Source: Microbacterium invictum (GTDB taxonomy: Bacteria; Actinomycetota; Actinomycetes; Actinomycetales; Microbacteriaceae). From it: DNA of 64,000 bases. Position numbers and translations under genes: made by a program. The stretch's first letter is position 1. Each line of letters starts with the position of its first letter. The notes under the pieces were generated by a model. It was not told the DNA's origin and ran no database searches. It worked only from the letters and a program-made list of their open reading frames with translations. Below are positions 38,887 to 46,890 of the stretch, piece by piece. The stretch is taken from contig NZ_CP139779.1 in assembly GCF_034421375.1 (NCBI RefSeq), positions 2,852,001 through 2,916,000 on the forward strand. Direction: 5' to 3'.

Positions 38887-39624
38887 ATGCCCGAAGCGAT
38901 CGCTCACCCCCGCGCACACGGCGGCTCAGCCCGCGGCGCGCAGATCTCCGCTCGTCGCGTCCGAGACCTGCTTCTCGCCGCGATCCGCGCCGGCCGGATC
39001 ACCCCCGGCTCCACTCTCAACGAAGAGAACCTCATGCAGACGTATTCCGCCAGCCGCGGAGCCGTGCGCAGCGCCCTGTCGCAGCTGACCAGCATCGGCA
39101 TCCTCGAGCGACGCACCCGCGTCGGCACCCGACTGGTCAACGCGGGGGTGCGCATCGGGGTGACCGACTTCGCCTTCGGCGAGCGCGGGGGCGTGTCCAT
39201 CGAAGTCCTCGAGCAGCGCCTGGTCCCGTCGACTCCGCTCCTGCGCGAACGCCTCCAGCTCGACGATGACGACGTGCGGATGGTGGAGAACTCCTTCACC
39301 CTCAAAGGCGAGACGATCGGCATCCGCACGGCCTACTTCTCGCAGGCCGTCACGAGCGACCCGACCGCTATCCGCCAACCGGCGACGATGTCGACGGTCA
39401 TGCGCGACTTCTTCGGCAAAGAGCCGGGGCTCGTCTACGCGTGGATCGGCGCGGAGCTGTCGGATGCCAGGACGAGCCGCATCCTCGGAATCGACGAGGG
39501 CGCTCCTCTGCTCCGGCGGGAGTTGATGTACCTCGACGTCGACGACACCCCGATCCAGGTGGTGTTCGATGCCTTCCGTGCCGACCGCGTGAGCTTCGAC
39601 CGGGGTCCGATCTCCTTCTCCTGA
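38887..39624 (+). CDS. GntR-family regulator with UTRA-like effector domain
   Basis: The 245-aa protein has a winged helix (LLLAAIRAGRITPGSTLNEENL, SRGAVRSALSQLTSIGILERR, about residues 25-85) and a C-terminal HutC/UTRA-type ligand domain. It should sense a substrate or product of the neighbouring monooxygenase pathway. GAGGAGAGG precedes the ATG and TAGCCT (38855-38860) is a likely -10 box. It lies between the reductase pair and the convergent monooxygenase-transport operon. Confidence 0.88.
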   Translation: MPEAIAHPRAHGGSARGAQISARRVRDLLLAAIRAGRITPGSTLNEENLMQTYSASRGAVRSALSQLTSIGILERRTRVGTRLVNAGVRIGVTDFAFGERGGVSIEVLEQRLVPSTPLLRERLQLDDDDVRMVENSFTLKGETIGIRTAYFSQAVTSDPTAIRQPATMSTVMRDFFGKEPGLVYAWIGAELSDARTSRILGIDEGAPLLRRELMYLDVDDTPIQVVFDAFRADRVSFDRGPISFS

Positions 39625-39638
39625 GAGCGACCCGCAGA

Positions 39639-39682
39639 CGGATGACGCCCGCCGACCACGAAGGGCCGGCGGGCGTCATCCG
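39639..39682. terminator. Bidirectional terminator
   Basis: CGGATGACGCCCGCCG (39639-39654) pairs perfectly over 16 bp with its complement at 39667-39682 around a 12-base loop. It sits between the convergent GntR and monooxygenase genes, which end 15 and 7 bases away. Confidence 0.85.
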
Positions 39683-39688
39683 GTGCCA

Positions 39689-41023
39689 TCAGAACTCCCG
39701 CAGGTGATCCCGCAGCGTCGACCCGGCGTATCCGTCGCGGATGAGTCCGCGGCGGCGGAGCACCGGCGCGAGCCCGTCGGCCATGAGCGCGAAGTTCATC
39801 CGTGTGGTCGGCATGTAGATGAGGAAGCCGTCACCGCCGATCTCATCCATCAGCTCCTCCATCTTGCTCGCGACGGTCTCGGGCGAGCCGATGAGCCCCA
39901 TGTCGCTGGTCTGGTGGGATGTCGCGACGACCTCGCGGAGCGTCTTGCCCTCGGAGTTCTCGAAGAGATTCGAGATCGACGTGTGCTCGCCGTTCTGCTT
40001 CGACAGATCGATCTCCGACACGGGCGTGTCGGGGTCGATGCCGCCGAAGTCGATGCGCCCGCCCGAGGTGTAGGACATGTTCCAGAGGTTGTACTCCACG
40101 CCCTTGTCGGTGGCCTTCCACCGGTTGTAGGCCTCGAATTGATCCTGCGCCTCGGAGTCGGTCGCCGCGATCCACGGGGTGGCGAGGAAGAGGAACTTCA
40201 CATCGTCGGGGTTGCGTCCGTAGGACGCCACCCGCGCCCGCATGTCGTCGCGGTAGGCACGACCGGCCGCGCCGCTCTTGACCATCGAGATCATCGTGTC
40301 GTCGTAGCGTGCGGCGAGTTCGCGCCCGGCGGGTGAGCTTCCCGCCGAACAGATCGGGGGCGTCCGCTGCGGGCCGGGGATGGTGTTGAGCGGCCCGCGC
40401 GAGGAGAAGAAGCGGCCCTTGTGGTCGATGGGACGCACCTTCGTGTGGTCGGCGTAGATCCCCGCGACGGGATCGGCGACCACCGCGCCCTCCTCCCAGC
40501 TCTGCTGCAGCGCGAGCACCACGTCGACCCACTCCATCGCCATCGCATACCGCTCGTCATGGTCGAGATGCTGGTCGTAGCCGAAGTTCTGGGCGACCCG
40601 GTCGGTGACGCTCGTGACCACGTTCATCCCGACACGGCCCTCGGTGAGGTGGTCGAGGGTGGTGTAGAGACGCGCGGCGAGGTAGGGCGGGTACTGGATC
40701 GTCGAGACGGTCGGGATGATGCCGATGTGCTTGGTCGCCCGGGTGAGGAGCGGCACGAGCGGCATCGGATCGTTCTTCGGCGCCATGAAGCCGCGACGCA
40801 GGCTGGTGTCCGCCGTGCCGTTGTAGCTGTCTTCGACCATCGCGGTGTCTTCGAACAGGATGTAGTCGAATCCGGCGCGCTCGAGGCTCGTCGCCATGTC
40901 GATGTAGATCTGCGGATCCATCCAGTCGTTGACGTTGTTGCCGACCCAGGGGCCGTCGCCGTTGGTGGTGCTCCAGGGGTGAATGCCGAAGCCGTCGCCG
41001 AGGAACCATGCGAGGTGGAACAT
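39689..41023 (-). CDS. LLM-class FMNH2-dependent monooxygenase (NtaA/SnaA/DszA type)
   Basis: The 444-aa protein has the bacterial-luciferase-like TIM barrel of the NtaA/SnaA/DszA branch: WMDPQIYIDMATSLERAGFDYILFED, TKHIGIIPTVSTIQYPPYLAARLYTTLDHLTEGRVGMNVVTS, and the SPAGRELAARY segment near residue 230. It uses reduced FMN and oxygen to oxidise an organic sulfur or nitrogen compound; the substrate cannot be read. AGGAGAC lies just before the ATG. It is last in an operon with a dipeptide-type importer, and two flavin reductases are encoded nearby. Confidence 0.9.
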   Translation of the reverse strand: MFHLAWFLGDGFGIHPWSTTNGDGPWVGNNVNDWMDPQIYIDMATSLERAGFDYILFEDTAMVEDSYNGTADTSLRRGFMAPKNDPMPLVPLLTRATKHIGIIPTVSTIQYPPYLAARLYTTLDHLTEGRVGMNVVTSVTDRVAQNFGYDQHLDHDERYAMAMEWVDVVLALQQSWEEGAVVADPVAGIYADHTKVRPIDHKGRFFSSRGPLNTIPGPQRTPPICSAGSSPAGRELAARYDDTMISMVKSGAAGRAYRDDMRARVASYGRNPDDVKFLFLATPWIAATDSEAQDQFEAYNRWKATDKGVEYNLWNMSYTSGGRIDFGGIDPDTPVSEIDLSKQNGEHTSISNLFENSEGKTLREVVATSHQTSDMGLIGSPETVASKMEELMDEIGGDGFLIYMPTTRMNFALMADGLAPVLRRRGLIRDGYAGSTLRDHLREF

Positions 41024-41049
41024 CTGTCTCCTATTCAGTGGTGCGGGCG

Positions 41050-41847
41050 TCAGGCGCCGGAGCGCGCCGACTCCATTTCTCGGTACGCGCCGACGAGGGC
41101 GCGGGTGTAGGGATCCGTGGGGCGACCGAGCACCTGGGTGGTACGGCCGGCTTCGGCGATCTCGCCGCGGTACATCACGATGAGCTCGTCGGTGATGAAC
41201 GCCGTCGCAGGCAGGCCGTGCGAGACGAACAGCAGCGCGGCGTCGTGGTCGGTGCTGTACCGCTTCAGCAGGTTCAGCACCGCGCCTTGCACCGAGACGT
41301 CCAACGCGCTGACGGCCTCGTCGCAGACGAGGTAGCGCGGCCGCACGAGGAGCGCCCGCGCGATGGCCATGCGCTGCCGCTGCCCGCCGGACAGCTGGGC
41401 GGGGCGCCGCTCGAGCAGCGACACGTCGATCGACAGCTCCTCGGCGATCTCCTCGATCGCGGTGTCGCATTCGGCGCGCGTCCAGCCGCCCAGCCGCTGG
41501 CCGGGAACCCGCAGCGACTGCCGGATGGTGAAGCGCGGGTCGAAGGTGGACGTCGTGTCCTGGGCGATCAGCTGCACGCGGCGCCGGTACTCGCGGCGAC
41601 CCCGCGCGGTCGAGAGGGCCGACCGGAGATCCTGACCGTCCACGTGCACCGTGCCGCGTGTGGGGCGGTCGAGCCCTGCGATGATGCGGGCCACCGTCGA
41701 CTTTCCCGACCCGCTCTCGCCCACGATCCCGACCCGGCGACCGGGGGCCACGGCGAAGGTGACGGAGCGCACCGCCTGCACGCGGTGGAAGTCGCGTCCG
41801 AGATCGGTGACCCGGATGCCGGCGTCGTCGACGCTTCGCACGGTCAT
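41050..41847 (-). CDS. Dipeptide-type ABC importer ATPase (DppF-like)
   Basis: The 265-aa ATPase has Walker A GESGSGKSTV (about residues 39-48), the signature LSGGQRQRMAIARALL, Walker B YLVCDEAVSALD and the switch His region LFVSHG. There is a single ATP site and length is normal for the second ATPase of Opp/Dpp systems, although the C-terminal Fe-S-like Cys cluster region is not obvious. The ATG overlaps the previous ATPase stop, and the monooxygenase follows after 26 bases. Confidence 0.9.
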   Translation of the reverse strand: MTVRSVDDAGIRVTDLGRDFHRVQAVRSVTFAVAPGRRVGIVGESGSGKSTVARIIAGLDRPTRGTVHVDGQDLRSALSTARGRREYRRRVQLIAQDTTSTFDPRFTIRQSLRVPGQRLGGWTRAECDTAIEEIAEELSIDVSLLERRPAQLSGGQRQRMAIARALLVRPRYLVCDEAVSALDVSVQGAVLNLLKRYSTDHDAALLFVSHGLPATAFITDELIVMYRGEIAEAGRTTQVLGRPTDPYTRALVGAYREMESARSGA

Positions 41848-42710
41848 GCGGCGGCCGTCCGCTCGGCCGCGGCGATCGACTGCAGCGTGGGGAGCTCTGC
41901 GAGCGTCGCGGTCTCCAGCGTGGGCACGCAGGCGAGAAGCCCCCGGGTATAGGGGTCGCGGGCGTGATCGAGGCGATCGGAGGCGATCGTCTCGACCACC
42001 CGCCCCTGGTGCATGACCACCGTGGTGTCGGTGAAGCGGCGACAGAGCTCGATGTCGTGCGTGATCATCAGAAGCGCCGTCCCCTCCTGGTCGGCGAGGT
42101 CGAACATGAGCTGCATGGTCGACACCGCGAGGGTCGCATCCAGGGCACTGGTCGGCTCATCGGCGATGAGGAGGGCGGGATGCGACGCCATCGCGATCGC
42201 GATCATGACGCGCTGTCGCATGCCTCCCGAGAGCTCGGTCGGACGCGCCCGCATGACGCGACCGGGGTCGGCGATGCCGACGGCGGCGAGTCGCTTCACA
42301 GCTGCCGCGCGCGCAGCGCGTGCGGTCATCCGCTCCGCCCCCCGCAGCACCGCGACCAGCTGGCTCCCGATCGTCCACACCGGGTCGAGCGAGTGCATCG
42401 CGTCTTGGAAAACCATCGACATCCCGGGGGTCCGGACCGGGATGCGCGGCTGCCGGCGCGGATCGATGGACCGGTTCAGCGGCGCGTACCGGAAGTCGAG
42501 CCGGTCAGCGCGCACCGAGCCGACCAGGGGGTCGAGGAAGCCCGCGATCGCGTTCGCAAGACTGGTCTTCCCCGATCCCGATTCGCCGACCACCGCCATC
42601 TTCTCGCCCTCGCGGAGGGTGAGGTACGCGCCGGTGACAGCGGGGGCGTCGCCGTAGTGGATGCTGAGGTTCTGGACGTCCAGGACGATGTTGCGCGTGT
42701 CGGAGGTCAT
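41844..42710 (-). CDS. Dipeptide-type ABC importer ATPase (DppD-like)
   Basis: The 288-aa ATPase has Walker A GESGSGKTSLANAIAG, the signature LSGGMRQRVMIAIAM and Walker B LLIADEPTSALD, with the oligopeptide-type PYTRGLLACVPTLE tail. It pairs with the DppF-like ATPase. The ATG overlaps the binding-protein stop (ATGA). Confidence 0.9.
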   Translation of the reverse strand: MTSDTRNIVLDVQNLSIHYGDAPAVTGAYLTLREGEKMAVVGESGSGKTSLANAIAGFLDPLVGSVRADRLDFRYAPLNRSIDPRRQPRIPVRTPGMSMVFQDAMHSLDPVWTIGSQLVAVLRGAERMTARAARAAAVKRLAAVGIADPGRVMRARPTELSGGMRQRVMIAIAMASHPALLIADEPTSALDATLAVSTMQLMFDLADQEGTALLMITHDIELCRRFTDTTVVMHQGRVVETIASDRLDHARDPYTRGLLACVPTLETATLAELPTLQSIAAAERTAAA

Positions 42711-44341
42711 TCCGTCTCCCGGGTCAGCTGCGAGTAGTCGATGACGTTGTCGGTGCGGAAGACGTAGCCGCCGACGTCGTTGCCGAAGGCGTTCAGCGGC
42801 TGCACGTATCCGACGTAGATCGTGGGGAGGTCGGTCTGCAGGATCCGCTGCGCCTCGTTCCACCACGCGCCGGCCTCGGGGGTCAGCGGGTCGCCGACGG
42901 CGTTCCCCTCGGCGAGCGCGGCGCTGAATTCGGGGGTCTCGTAGTTGGGCCAGTTCAGCGGCGAGCCCGGCGTGTAGAACAGCGCCAGCACGTAGGGCGG
43001 TGACTGCACGATCGCGTAGTCCCGGCCCATCGAGGCCTGGAAGGTCTTGGCGGCGAGGCCCTCCTGGAAGACGGCGGAGTTGACCGAGTCGACGGTCACG
43101 TCGAATCCGGCGTCGGCGGCGGCCGACTGGATCAGCACCGCCGTCTCCTCGAGGTCGGGGACGGCGGAGTTGACCGTCAGCGTGAACTCGACCGGCTCGG
43201 TGTACCCGGCCGCCTCGAGGATTTCCTGCGCCTGGGCGGGGTCGTGTTCGGGGGCGGCGAGACCTTCGCCGTCGAATCCGGGGGCGTCCTCGGAGAGGAT
43301 GGAGCCGACGGGATCGAGACGCCCGCGGTAGACGTCGTCGATGATGTCGTCGTACGGGATCGCCATCGAGAACGCGCGGCGCACCTCGGGGTCATCGAAC
43401 GGCTCTGCGGTCGTCAGCAGCGGGATGTAGACGTAGGCGTTGGTGGGCACGGTGAAGATCTGCGCCGCCCCGCTGTCGGCGAGGTCCACCTGGTCCGCGG
43501 GACGCAGCTGCGTGGCGATCTGGGCGTCGCCGCTGCGGACGAGATTTGCCCGCTGACCGGCGTCGGGCACGACCCGCTGCACGATCGTGGTGATCTCGGG
43601 TTCGCCGAGCACGTAGCCGGGGTTGGCGGTGTAGACCATCTGCTCGCCGGGGGTGTAGTCGGTCAGCTCGTAGGCACCGAACCCGTAGGAGGCGTTGGTC
43701 TCGGACCACTCCACGGCGTACGGGTCGTCGTCGGTGGCGTGCTCGAGCAGAACCGTGGAGTCGTAGATGTTGTACGGCTGGTTGGCGAGCATCGACAGCA
43801 GCGTGAAGCCGTAGCCGGGGTCGCTGATCGTGATCGACACGGTCGACTCGTCGATCACCGTGACCTGGGTGTCGGGGTCGGTCAGTGCCGGCGCCGAGAC
43901 GAAGGGCACCACGCTCGTGGGGGTTTCGAACTTGCGCTTGATGGAGAACAGCACGTCGTCGGCCGTGATGGTGTTGCCGGCGACGCTCTTGGCGTCGGGG
44001 TCGAGGTGGAAGGTATAGGTCAGGCGGTCTTCGCTGACCTCGTAGCTCTCGGCGAGGAGCGGCTCGAAGCCGAACAGATCCTGGGATGCCGACAGGTCGC
44101 CCTCTCCCTCGACGTACGGGTTGCGGATCAGCGTCGCGCCGGTGTTGGCCCAGAACTCACCGGCCTCGTACCCGGTGGCGCTGGTCTCGTAGCTGAAGCT
44201 GGGCGGCTGCGCGGCGGTCACGATGACGAAGGCCGAGGATTCCTCCGAGGATGCAGCAGAGCCGCAGCCGGCGAGGACGAGGGCGGTGGCGCTGAGGGCG
44301 ACGCCGACGACGGCCAGTCGGCGAGGGGTTCGGGTGTTCAT
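42707..44341 (-). CDS. Dipeptide-type substrate-binding lipoprotein
   Basis: The 544-aa protein has a lipobox (LVLAGC, Cys near residue 26) and the SBP_bac_5 fold of DppA/OppA (FGFEPLLAESYEVSEDRLTYTFHLDPDAK-like start; EVRRAFSMAIPYDDIIDDVYRG; AQEILEAAGY). It captures the compound to be imported; given the operon, this may be the monooxygenase substrate rather than a peptide. AAGGAG precedes the ATG. Confidence 0.92.
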   Translation of the reverse strand: MNTRTPRRLAVVGVALSATALVLAGCGSAASSEESSAFVIVTAAQPPSFSYETSATGYEAGEFWANTGATLIRNPYVEGEGDLSASQDLFGFEPLLAESYEVSEDRLTYTFHLDPDAKSVAGNTITADDVLFSIKRKFETPTSVVPFVSAPALTDPDTQVTVIDESTVSITISDPGYGFTLLSMLANQPYNIYDSTVLLEHATDDDPYAVEWSETNASYGFGAYELTDYTPGEQMVYTANPGYVLGEPEITTIVQRVVPDAGQRANLVRSGDAQIATQLRPADQVDLADSGAAQIFTVPTNAYVYIPLLTTAEPFDDPEVRRAFSMAIPYDDIIDDVYRGRLDPVGSILSEDAPGFDGEGLAAPEHDPAQAQEILEAAGYTEPVEFTLTVNSAVPDLEETAVLIQSAAADAGFDVTVDSVNSAVFQEGLAAKTFQASMGRDYAIVQSPPYVLALFYTPGSPLNWPNYETPEFSAALAEGNAVGDPLTPEAGAWWNEAQRILQTDLPTIYVGYVQPLNAFGNDVGGYVFRTDNVIDYSQLTRETE

Positions 44342-44436
44342 GGGTGGGGATCTCCTTGGGCGGGGGCGGGGCGGAGCGATGCGGCGGGATGGTGCGGAAG
44401 GAAACGCGGTGTGGGCGCCGGTGAGGGCGACGCTGT

Positions 44437-45315
44437 TCAGGAGCGGGATCGGGTGACTCCCGCGACGAAGACCGATGCCGCCCAGACGGAGAGGCCGAGG
44501 GCGACGGCGGGGAAGAGGAAGGGCCACCAGCGACCGACCACGGCGTCGGTGGCGCCGTTGGCGAGCATGCTTCCCCACTCGGGCGCGGGAACGGGCACTC
44601 CGACGCCGAGGAAGCCGAGGGCAGCGCAGAAGATGATGCCCATCGCGAAGATCGCCGAGGTGTTCTCGATGGTCGAACGCGACGAGTTCGGCAGGACGTG
44701 GCGGAAGACGATCTCGGCTTCGCTCTCGCCGGCGAGCCGTGCGGCATCGACGTAGGCGTCCGAGCGCGTCTTCAGCACTTCGGTGCGCATGAGGCGCGCT
44801 TGGAAGGGCACCAGCACCAGAGCGAGCGAGAGCACGATGACCACGGGGTTGCGGCCGAAGAACGACACCAGGACCAACCCGGCGATCATCACCGGGATCG
44901 CCTGAACGAGATCGACGGCGCGGGTGAGGATGCGGGCGACGAGGCCGATCGGGCCACCGCGCGACTCGTACATCCCCGCGATCAGGCCGATGATCATCCC
45001 CAGCCCCGTGGCGATGACGGTGATGGCGAGCGCCATCGGGATGTTCAGTGCGAAGGCCGCGACGACCCGCGAGAAGACGTCGAGGCCCATCGAGTCGGTG
45101 CCGAACCACCACTCCGCCGACGGCGGCTGCGAACTGGTCCCCACCACTCGCGTCGGGTCGAAGGGGGCGAGGAGCGGACCGATGAAGGTCAGGACGAGCA
45201 CGATCCCGAGCGGTACGCAGTGCAGCACCAGCGACGCCCGAGGCGAGAGTCGGCGGGTGCGCCGCCTCGGGATGACGGTGTCGAGGTCGGCTCCGGCGAT
45301 GGCGGCGGCCATCAT
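44437..45315 (-). CDS. Dipeptide-type ABC permease (DppC-like)
   Basis: The 292-aa permease has an N-terminal cytoplasmic part, the GTDSMGLDVFSRVVAA motif of DppC/OppC proteins and an EAA-type loop (DAARLAGESEAEIVFRHVLPN). Six helices are likely. The ATG overlaps the stop of the DppB-like gene; a second ATG three bases downstream is possible. Confidence 0.92.
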   Translation of the reverse strand: MMAAAIAGADLDTVIPRRRTRRLSPRASLVLHCVPLGIVLVLTFIGPLLAPFDPTRVVGTSSQPPSAEWWFGTDSMGLDVFSRVVAAFALNIPMALAITVIATGLGMIIGLIAGMYESRGGPIGLVARILTRAVDLVQAIPVMIAGLVLVSFFGRNPVVIVLSLALVLVPFQARLMRTEVLKTRSDAYVDAARLAGESEAEIVFRHVLPNSSRSTIENTSAIFAMGIIFCAALGFLGVGVPVPAPEWGSMLANGATDAVVGRWWPFLFPAVALGLSVWAASVFVAGVTRSRS

Positions 45316-46418
45316 GCCCCCTTTCCGGTCTCGACCCTGCGGCGCGGGTCGAGGGTCATGGTGAGGATGTCGACGATGAGATAGATCGCCAGGCACATCG
45401 CGGCGACCACGAGAAGAAAGGAGCGGAGCGCGAAGACGTCGGAGGCGTTGACGGCATCCACCGCGTACTGACCGAGCCCTCCGAGCGCGAAGAGCGATTC
45501 GAGCACGACCGCGCCACCCAGGAGCAGGCCGAACATCATCCCGAGCATGGCCACCACCGACGGAAGCGCGCGCCGGTAGATGCTCAGCAGGATGGTGCGC
45601 CGCGGCGCTCCCGAGGCGATGCGGAATCGCGTGGACGGCTCGTCGATGGCGTGGTCGAGGTTGATGATGAGGGTCTTCATCAGAAGCGGCGCGTGGGCGA
45701 CCATCATCACGATGACCGGGAGGGCCAGTCGGGAGGCGTAGGAGGCTGCGGCGGCCGTGTCCCCGGCGATCACGGCGTCGAAGAGGGGAAACCCGGTGAC
45801 CTGAGGCGGGGCCAGGAGCATCGGGTCGAGGCGACCCGATGGCGCCGGAGCCCACCCGAGCACGGCGAAGAACAGGTAGATGAAGGCGATCCCGATGACG
45901 TACTCCGGCAGCGCGCCTGCGGACCGGGCGTAGCTGAGCAGGACGCGCGAGACCCGATTGGCGCGGTGCGTGACCACGTAGTGCGAGAGCAGCAGAGCGA
46001 CGATCGACGCGGCCAGCAGGCCGGTGAACACCAGCTCGAGTGTGGCCGGGATCCGCGTGGCGAGGTCTTCCGCGATGGGTCGGCCCGTCGCGATCGAGGT
46101 CCCGAGGTCGAGGCGGGCGAGCGACCCGAGGTAGCTGAGGAGCTGCTCCCCCACCGAACCGTCCAGCCCGTAGGAGGCGCGCGCCTCCTCGAGATCGGCT
46201 CCAGTCAGTCGTCCGCCGGTGGCGGTGACGACCGGGTCACCGGGGATGAGCTTGACGAGGAAGAACGAGACGAAGACGAAGACCAGGAGGTTGACGGCAG
46301 CCAGGAGGATGGTGCGCAGCAGCCACCAGTGACGGCGGATGGCGCCGAGCCCGGCCGATGCGGGCGCCTCGTCCGCATCCGTCGCGGCCGGGGGCGCAGT
46401 GTGTTCGACGACGCTCAT
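45312..46418 (-). CDS. Dipeptide-type ABC permease (DppB-like)
   Basis: The 368-aa permease is longer than usual because of a 30-residue N-terminal tail. It has the DppB pattern: VKLIPGDPV after helix 1, a periplasmic YGLDGSVGEQLLSYLGSLARLDLGTS segment and an EAA-type loop (RIASGAPRRTILLSIYRRALPS). It is the first gene of the importer-monooxygenase operon, with GGGAGGTG before the ATG. No clear promoter was found in the 457-base gap upstream, which holds the RNA-like locus at 46.7 kb. Confidence 0.9.
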   Translation of the reverse strand: MSVVEHTAPPAATDADEAPASAGLGAIRRHWWLLRTILLAAVNLLVFVFVSFFLVKLIPGDPVVTATGGRLTGADLEEARASYGLDGSVGEQLLSYLGSLARLDLGTSIATGRPIAEDLATRIPATLELVFTGLLAASIVALLLSHYVVTHRANRVSRVLLSYARSAGALPEYVIGIAFIYLFFAVLGWAPAPSGRLDPMLLAPPQVTGFPLFDAVIAGDTAAAASYASRLALPVIVMMVAHAPLLMKTLIINLDHAIDEPSTRFRIASGAPRRTILLSIYRRALPSVVAMLGMMFGLLLGGAVVLESLFALGGLGQYAVDAVNASDVFALRSFLLVVAAMCLAIYLIVDILTMTLDPRRRVETGKGA

Positions 46419-46655
46419 GGATCACCTCCCGTGTCGGGCGCAGGGCCCAACGTCGGGACGGTCTCAGGACCGGTGGGAACCTGCGAATGATGCCACGATC
46501 GCAACACCGTGTTTCGCCGGCCCTCGCGGGAGGCAACAGTTTGATTGCGCGACCCCTCGCGTCATAGGTATCGGGATTTCCCCCGGTCAGGGGCCATTAG
46601 CGCGGGATTGCGCCGTTCTCCGCGCCCCGCTGAAGCCCGAAGATTCGCCCCACAC

Positions 46656-46702
46656 TCACCCTCATTTCACCCTGAGATCACCCGGGGGGTCGCGCGTAAA
46701 GT
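46656..46702 (+). promoter_or_regulatory. Three phased TCACCC boxes and -10 box of RNA locus 1
   Basis: TCACCC starts at 46656, 46667 and 46678, an exact 11-bp period, so all boxes face the same side of the helix. TAAAGT at 46697-46702 lies 19 bases after the start of the last box, which therefore covers the -35 region. Eleven-bp direct repeats with a TTCACC core are the design of actinobacterial PhoP/RegX3 phosphate boxes, so activation under phosphate limitation is a reasonable guess. The same arrangement occurs at 54248. Confidence 0.6.
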
Positions 46703-46708
46703 AGCGTC

Positions 46709-46890
46709 AGCAGTGAAGACCCGGCGATGCCGTGCCTTCTCCTCTGAACCGCAGGTCACCCGAACACCTGCGACAGAAAACTCGTCAGGCTCGGCGGACA
46801 CGCATTTCACCCTGGACGGCGTGAGCGCTGAGCCGACCCCCGAATCGCAGGTGCCGTGACCCGTCCCACAGCGGGTCACGGCACCTGTTC
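46709..46890 (+). ncRNA. Candidate small RNA 1 (paired with the locus at 54.3 kb)
   Basis: A transcript from about 46709 to the terminator would be about 180 nt. It contains a hairpin CGCAGGT/ACCTGCG (46750-46772) whose loop shows the element GTCACCCGA, and it ends in a 16-bp hairpin identical to that of the second locus. GTCACCCGA lies 93 bases before the terminator hairpin here and 91 bases in the other locus, so the two are related along their length. A 48-codon frame from GTG 46713 to TGA 46859 is also open here but not in the other locus, so RNA function is preferred. Start and end are estimates. Confidence 0.5.
46846..46887 (+). terminator. Terminator hairpin of RNA locus 1 (42 bp identical to locus 2)
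   Basis: CAGGTGCCGTGACCCG pairs perfectly with CGGGTCACGGCACCTG around the loop TCCCACAG. The 42 bases 46846-46887 are identical to 54442-54483. On the minus strand it overlaps the end of the HTTM gene, so it may terminate in both directions. Confidence 0.85.

Noticed and set aside
46709..46890. 6C RNA as identity of the small RNA locus
   Set aside because: 6C RNA needs two hairpins with runs of about six C in the loops; here the loops are CACCCGAAC and TCCCACAG.
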